Shown here: positions 60,147 to 64,000 of the stretch, piece by piece
Numbering within the stretch: the stretch's first letter is position 1
Layout of the letters: each line of letters starts with the position of its first letter
From: Pseudovibrio sp000156235
Lineage (GTDB): Bacteria; Pseudomonadota; Alphaproteobacteria; Rhizobiales; Stappiaceae
Assembly (NCBI RefSeq): GCF_000156235.1
Contig: NZ_DS996809.1
Span: forward strand, 1 to 64,000
Length of the DNA stretch: 64,000 nucleotides
Direction of reading: 5' to 3'
Made by a program: the position numbers and the translations under genes
Notes under the pieces: model-generated
Seen by the model: the letters and a program-made list of their open reading frames with translations, nothing else
Told to the model about the DNA's origin: nothing
The model's database searches: none

Positions 60147-62044
60147 ATGTGACTGCCTCCCAGTCCCACGATGTCACGCATGGCTTCCATACCAGGGGCA
60201 CACACCCAGTGGTCTGTTTCCATCTCCACCAGATATGGCACTGTTGTGTAGCGCATACGATATGGAGCTGGCCATTGGGTTGGATCGGAGCTGCTTGTTC
60301 CTTCCAGTGATCCGAAGTCCAGTTTGTGATCCAGAGAGGGTTCCGGCACCGCCTTGAGAAGTGCTTTTGTATAAGGATGAATTGGGTTGTCTATGATTTG
60401 GCGTGTCGGACCGACTTCTACCACTTTGCCCTTACACATAACGGCCACGCGATCTGAAATGTAATCAACCACCGCGAGGTTATGGCTCACGAACACGTAA
60501 GTGAGGCCGAGTTCGTCCTTCAGATCCTTGAGGAGGTTCAGGATTTGCGCCTGAACGGACACGTCAAGTGCGGAGGTTGGTTCATCACAGATCAGGAACT
60601 CCGGGTTCAGGGCCAACGCTCTGGCGATGCCAATACGTTGTCGCTGACCACCGGAGAAGGAATGCGGGTAGCGGCGCAGGTATCTGGGAGACAGGCCCAC
60701 CAGATCAATCAGTTCCCGAATACGGGCTGCCTGACTGAGGCTGTCGCCCATGCGGTGGATGACGAGAGGCTCCTGCAGGATTTCGTTGAGGGTGCGTCTT
60801 GGATTGAGAGAAGAAAATGGATCCTGAAAGATGATCTGCGCGCGTTTGCGGTATTGGAAGAGTTCTTTTTCGTTGAACCCCTGAATGTCACGCGGACCTT
60901 CTTCCGTTGTGTAGGTGATCTTGCCTCGTGTGAGTGGAAATGCACGCAGCATAGCCAGCGATGCAGTTGTTTTTCCTGAGCCCGACTCTCCCACTATGCC
61001 AAGGCATTCGCCTCTGCGCACAGTTAGCGAGACATTGTCGAGCGCGGTGGTCATACCTCTGCGTTTCTTTCCGCGCAGGTTTTTGAACGTGAAGGTTTTG
61101 CTGACGCCTTCCAGTTCGATCAGAGAGGTTCCACGAAAAGCATGCGCTTTGCCGACGGGATGTGGATGCAGGTCCGAGGGGTGTGTTCTTGGTTTGATTG
61201 GTCGGATTGGGACCAGGCGCTCTTCAGGCTCCATGGAAAGAGACGGAACGGCGTTCAGGAGCGCTTTCAGGTATGGGTGTTGGGGCGTGAGAAAGAGGTC
61301 TTCAACACTGCCCTTTTCCATGATCTCGCCGTTATAGACCACGACCACTTCATCGGCCATATTGGTGACCACACCAAAGTCGTGGGTGATCATGAGCAGT
61401 GTCATGTTCAGCTCGGCCTGCACCTCTTTGATCAGTTTCAGTATCTCTGCCTGAATGGTGACGTCCAGAGCTGTGGTTGGTTCGTCTGCTATGAGAAGTG
61501 ATGGGCGACATATAAGGGCCATGGCGATCAGAGCACGTTGACGCAAGCCGCCGGACAGTTCGAATGGGTATGTACGGATTGCACGTTCTGGTTCTGGGAA
61601 ATGGACCAGTCGCAGCATGTCTTTGGTCAGTTCAAGCGCTTCTTTGCTGCCCACAAAGCGATGCAGTTTGGCAGCTTCTGCGATCTGATCTCCGATGGTA
61701 TGTAGCGGGGAGAGCGAGACCATGGGTTCCTGAAAGATCATTGCAATCTGGTCGCCGCGGATGGCACGCATGGCGGGCCCAGCGGGTGGGAGCTTTGCGA
61801 TGTCTACGAAGTCGCCATTTTTGCGGTTGTCGCGAAAGAGGATCTGGCCTGCAGTGATGCGAGATTTGGCCGGGAGAATGCCCATAACCGCTCTGGAGAT
61901 GACGGTCTTACCAGAACCAGACTCGCCAACAAGCGCAACGCATTTATTTTCCGGAACGTTGAAGGATACATCGCGGACAACATCGTGACGCCCCTCGTCT
62001 CCACGAAACTCTACCGACAACCCTTTGACGTCAAGCAGGTTCAC
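60143..62044 (-). CDS. ABC transporter ATP-binding protein, fused OppD-OppF
   Basis: A 633-residue double ATPase. First domain: ALVGESGSGKTVISRAVMGI, SGGLRQRALIAMALI, LIADEPTTALD. Second: GIVGESGSGKTTASLAMLRA, SGGQRQRIGIARALA, LICDEPTSALD. A C-terminal tail of about 50 residues follows the OppF extension (QWPAPYRMRYTTVPYLVEME). Start GTG 62044 has AAGGGACG upstream. It heads the minus-strand importer operon. Confidence 0.93.
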   Translation of the reverse strand: MNLLDVKGLSVEFRGDEGRHDVVRDVSFNVPENKCVALVGESGSGKTVISRAVMGILPAKSRITAGQILFRDNRKNGDFVDIAKLPPAGPAMRAIRGDQIAMIFQEPMVSLSPLHTIGDQIAEAAKLHRFVGSKEALELTKDMLRLVHFPEPERAIRTYPFELSGGLRQRALIAMALICRPSLLIADEPTTALDVTIQAEILKLIKEVQAELNMTLLMITHDFGVVTNMADEVVVVYNGEIMEKGSVEDLFLTPQHPYLKALLNAVPSLSMEPEERLVPIRPIKPRTHPSDLHPHPVGKAHAFRGTSLIELEGVSKTFTFKNLRGKKRRGMTTALDNVSLTVRRGECLGIVGESGSGKTTASLAMLRAFPLTRGKITYTTEEGPRDIQGFNEKELFQYRKRAQIIFQDPFSSLNPRRTLNEILQEPLVIHRMGDSLSQAARIRELIDLVGLSPRYLRRYPHSFSGGQRQRIGIARALALNPEFLICDEPTSALDVSVQAQILNLLKDLKDELGLTYVFVSHNLAVVDYISDRVAVMCKGKVVEVGPTRQIIDNPIHPYTKALLKAVPEPSLDHKLDFGSLEGTSSSDPTQWPAPYRMRYTTVPYLVEMETDHWVCAPGMEAMRDIVGLGGSHI

Positions 62045-62181
62045 GTGCGTCCCTTCCTCATTGACCAGCTGCTGCGTGCGCGAGAAAGGTCTTTCCCGGC
62101 TCTCACACTAGAACAGGGCTTTCTTTCAATGAGGTTGGGTTTCGGAGCACACTTAAATTAAAGTAGAAGACAATGCCGGAA

Positions 62182-64000
62182 TTATTGTTCGTCGCATATG
62201 GTGGAGTTGAGCTGCCAGACTTCGACTTTGCCCTTACGGCCCCGCACTTCGTGGCTGCCGCGATAGGTCACATTGTCCGGATGTCCCGCCTTTTCAACGG
62301 TCTCTCCGCTCAGAACGACACATGCCCCCTTCACGGTAGAGATGGTGCCGCCGAGGCTCTGAAGACGGCTGCAAACGTTCACTGCGTCACCAACGATTGT
62401 GTAGTTCCAGCGTTCAACCGCACCCACATTACCAACGATGACCGGGCCGGTATGAATAGCGATGCGCACGTGTATTTCGTTTTCCGGCGCTGCTTCATTG
62501 GCCTGCTGGATGGCTCGGGCCATGTCTTCGGCTGCTGCGATGGCGCGCTGAGCGTGGTCTTCCATTTCATCAGGGGCGCCCCAGAATGCGAGCATGCCGT
62601 CGCCGACAAACTTATCGACGGTACCCTGATGAGCTTCGACAGCAGAAACGAGAAGTTTGAAGTGGTTATTCAGCAAGCTTGCCACTTCACCTGCGCTTCT
62701 GTGTTCGGAAATGGAGGTGAAGCCCTCAATATCCGTAAACAGGATTGTCAGTTCAGCTTCTTTCGCCTTCGCGGCGCGGTCAATACCAAGCGCCATCAGC
62801 TTTGCGTAGAGGGACTTGGGTATGTACCGGCTCATGGCCTGCAAGCCACTGGTACTTGCATTCATGGCAGAGGTGATCTGGTCCACTTCACGGATGTGGC
62901 TGCGTGGCAATGGGTCCAAGTGCTCGAACTCCAGTGCTCCAAACTTTTGCGCACGTGCCGCAATGCCTTTCAGTGGAGATGCAAGGCGGCGGGCAAAGAA
63001 AATTGCAACGAGCGCGGATAAAAACACAACTGCAACGCCTGCGAAGACTGAGTTGATCAAGCGAGTAAACTCGTCATAACGAGAGTTGGCCAGCTGATAC
63101 TCGCCCACATAATAAACTTCTCCATCAGGAGAGATCAGTTTCTGCATGACGAGGACGTACATATCCTCACCATCGTAAATGAGGTGGAGCTCCACACCAC
63201 GTTGACGTGCGCGCTGACTGAACGGCTGTTTTTTGCTGGTTTCCAGTTTTGCAAGCACCGGATCACCGAACTCTGAGATCGAAGCCAACAAATTATGTTG
63301 CTGCAGCTCGTTAGTCGGAGAGGAATAAGCCAGTACGCGGTTCTTGTCTGTCAGAATAAACCGGGTGACGTCTTCTGCGTCTATATCATTGCCTACGCCA
63401 TCTTCATCGCGCGAGGCAAGAACAGAGCCGACCCCTTTCATCGTTATGATCGCCGAAACATACCCAATAGTTTCGCCATTAAACCTAATTGCGCTTGTCG
63501 CAGTCGCAAATGGGTCTTCTCCCGAAGCATAAAAATCGCCCCAGAACGGATCTTCATCTGTTTCCGCATCGATGGCCTGCATTCTGGAAAATTCAAAGAG
63601 AGACTGTTCTGGATGAAACGAAACCAGGTCTTGTCGGTTTTTGGCGTGCTTCAAGCCCCAAACAGTCTCATTTGGAAGCGAAAGCACCAAGCCTTCAACA
63701 CTCTTTACCCCGAACAGCACTCCCCGAAAGGTTTGGCGGGCGCGAAAAATCGCACTCTGCGCGGTTGGCTGCACTTCAGCATATGTCTTGATTGCATAAA
63801 CCGAGGAGAACGCAGGCGTCATGTAAGCAGCCAGTGCGTTGTTGATCGACTCGGTCGACATGATCGACGCTTTTTCGATGAGGCTTCGGGTATTCTTGAG
63901 GTTGGTGTGAACGGACATATACAGCACGATACCGCCGCACAGTGTTACCACGGTCACAAATGTGAGACTGACCAACCACGTCAATGACAGCTTGTAATAG
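62182..64000 (-). CDS. Membrane class III adenylate/guanylate cyclase with HAMP (5' end outside window)
   Basis: The frame stays open to the window edge beyond a TTG at 63984, so the N terminus is cut. Visible: a first membrane helix (LVSLTFVTVVTLCGGIVLYM), an extracytoplasmic sensor of about 290 residues resembling dCache/CHASE-type domains, a second helix (NSVFAGVAVVFLSALVAIFF), a HAMP linker (RRLASPLKGIAARAQKFG), and a class III cyclase domain with metal Asp in ILFTDIEGFT and in DKFVGDGMLAFWG and with NYTIVGDAVNVCSRL. It is a second cNMP-producing sensor in this window, located upstream of the peptide-type importer on the same strand. Confidence 0.9.
   Translation of the reverse strand, partial: YYKLSLTWLVSLTFVTVVTLCGGIVLYMSVHTNLKNTRSLIEKASIMSTESINNALAAYMTPAFSSVYAIKTYAEVQPTAQSAIFRARQTFRGVLFGVKSVEGLVLSLPNETVWGLKHAKNRQDLVSFHPEQSLFEFSRMQAIDAETDEDPFWGDFYASGEDPFATATSAIRFNGETIGYVSAIITMKGVGSVLASRDEDGVGNDIDAEDVTRFILTDKNRVLAYSSPTNELQQHNLLASISEFGDPVLAKLETSKKQPFSQRARQRGVELHLIYDGEDMYVLVMQKLISPDGEVYYVGEYQLANSRYDEFTRLINSVFAGVAVVFLSALVAIFFARRLASPLKGIAARAQKFGALEFEHLDPLPRSHIREVDQITSAMNASTSGLQAMSRYIPKSLYAKLMALGIDRAAKAKEAELTILFTDIEGFTSISEHRSAGEVASLLNNHFKLLVSAVEAHQGTVDKFVGDGMLAFWGAPDEMEDHAQRAIAAAEDMARAIQQANEAAPENEIHVRIAIHTGPVIVGNVGAVERWNYTIVGDAVNVCSRLQSLGGTISTVKGACVVLSGETVEKAGHPDNVTYRGSHEVRGRKGKVEVWQLNSTICDEQ

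Noticed and set aside
60010..60357. Plus-strand frames within the importer operon
   Set aside because: Antisense to well-supported transporter genes and without start signals.
1..64000. tRNA, rRNA, insertion sequence, integrase, phage or toxin-antitoxin genes
   Set aside because: None was found by eye on either strand; a covariance-model tRNA scan would settle the RNA part.

Overview
The window looks like chromosomal DNA of a marine alphaproteobacterium of the order Rhizobiales/Hyphomicrobiales, probably near Pseudovibrio/Labrenzia (Stappiaceae). This is inferred from the rhizobial-type fused anthranilate synthase trpE(G) with a Trp-codon leader peptide, the many ABC uptake systems, the moderate G+C and a palindromic intergenic repeat of rhizobial style. 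No plasmid, phage, IS, CRISPR, rRNA or tRNA signature was seen. Both window ends cut a gene: a cupin protein on the left and a membrane cyclase on the right.

Layout. 0-10 kb: cupin, flavin monooxygenase, an unrecognised 494-residue cysteine-free protein, a DMT exporter with a divergent MarR regulator and two matching operators, a zinc-binding protein with an extraordinary histidine repeat, an Lrp regulator beside a saccharopine-dehydrogenase-family enzyme, and a RibD-like reductase. 10-21 kb: cydDC, a small secreted protein, mmsA with a divergent LysR regulator, an orphan membrane-anchored protein, and the GDP-mannose genes manB-manC. 21-31 kb: a probable catabolic operon made of an M20 hydrolase, a complete Dpp/Opp-type ABC importer, a class II aldolase, a Mak-like ROK sugar kinase that has lost its zinc site, and argE. 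31-38 kb: trp leader with attenuator and trpE(G), a NitT/TauT-type ABC importer, an SRPBCC protein and a 1-Cys peroxiredoxin. 38-44 kb (minus strand): ilvD, two tandem paralogous DadA-like oxidases and a type II hydroxyacyl-CoA dehydrogenase.

43.9-55.3 kb is the most unusual region. On the minus strand lie an ABC exporter-like protein with a degenerate nucleotide-binding domain carrying a roughly 300-residue insert, a stand-alone cyclic-nucleotide-binding protein, a metallo-beta-lactamase-fold hydrolase with the HxHLDH motif, and a membrane class III nucleotidyl cyclase. Divergent from them is a tightly overlapping plus-strand cassette of four glycosyltransferases and a NodB-like deacetylase. 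A natural hypothesis is cyclic-nucleotide control of an envelope-glycan or transport process.

55.3-64 kb (minus strand): a second peptide-type ABC importer operon (fused ATPase, large binding protein, two permeases) ending in a SAM methyltransferase gene whose 3' end overlaps the deacetylase gene, and a second class III cyclase with HAMP and sensor regions truncated by the window edge.

All functional names rest on motifs and family resemblance read by eye; no database search was run.
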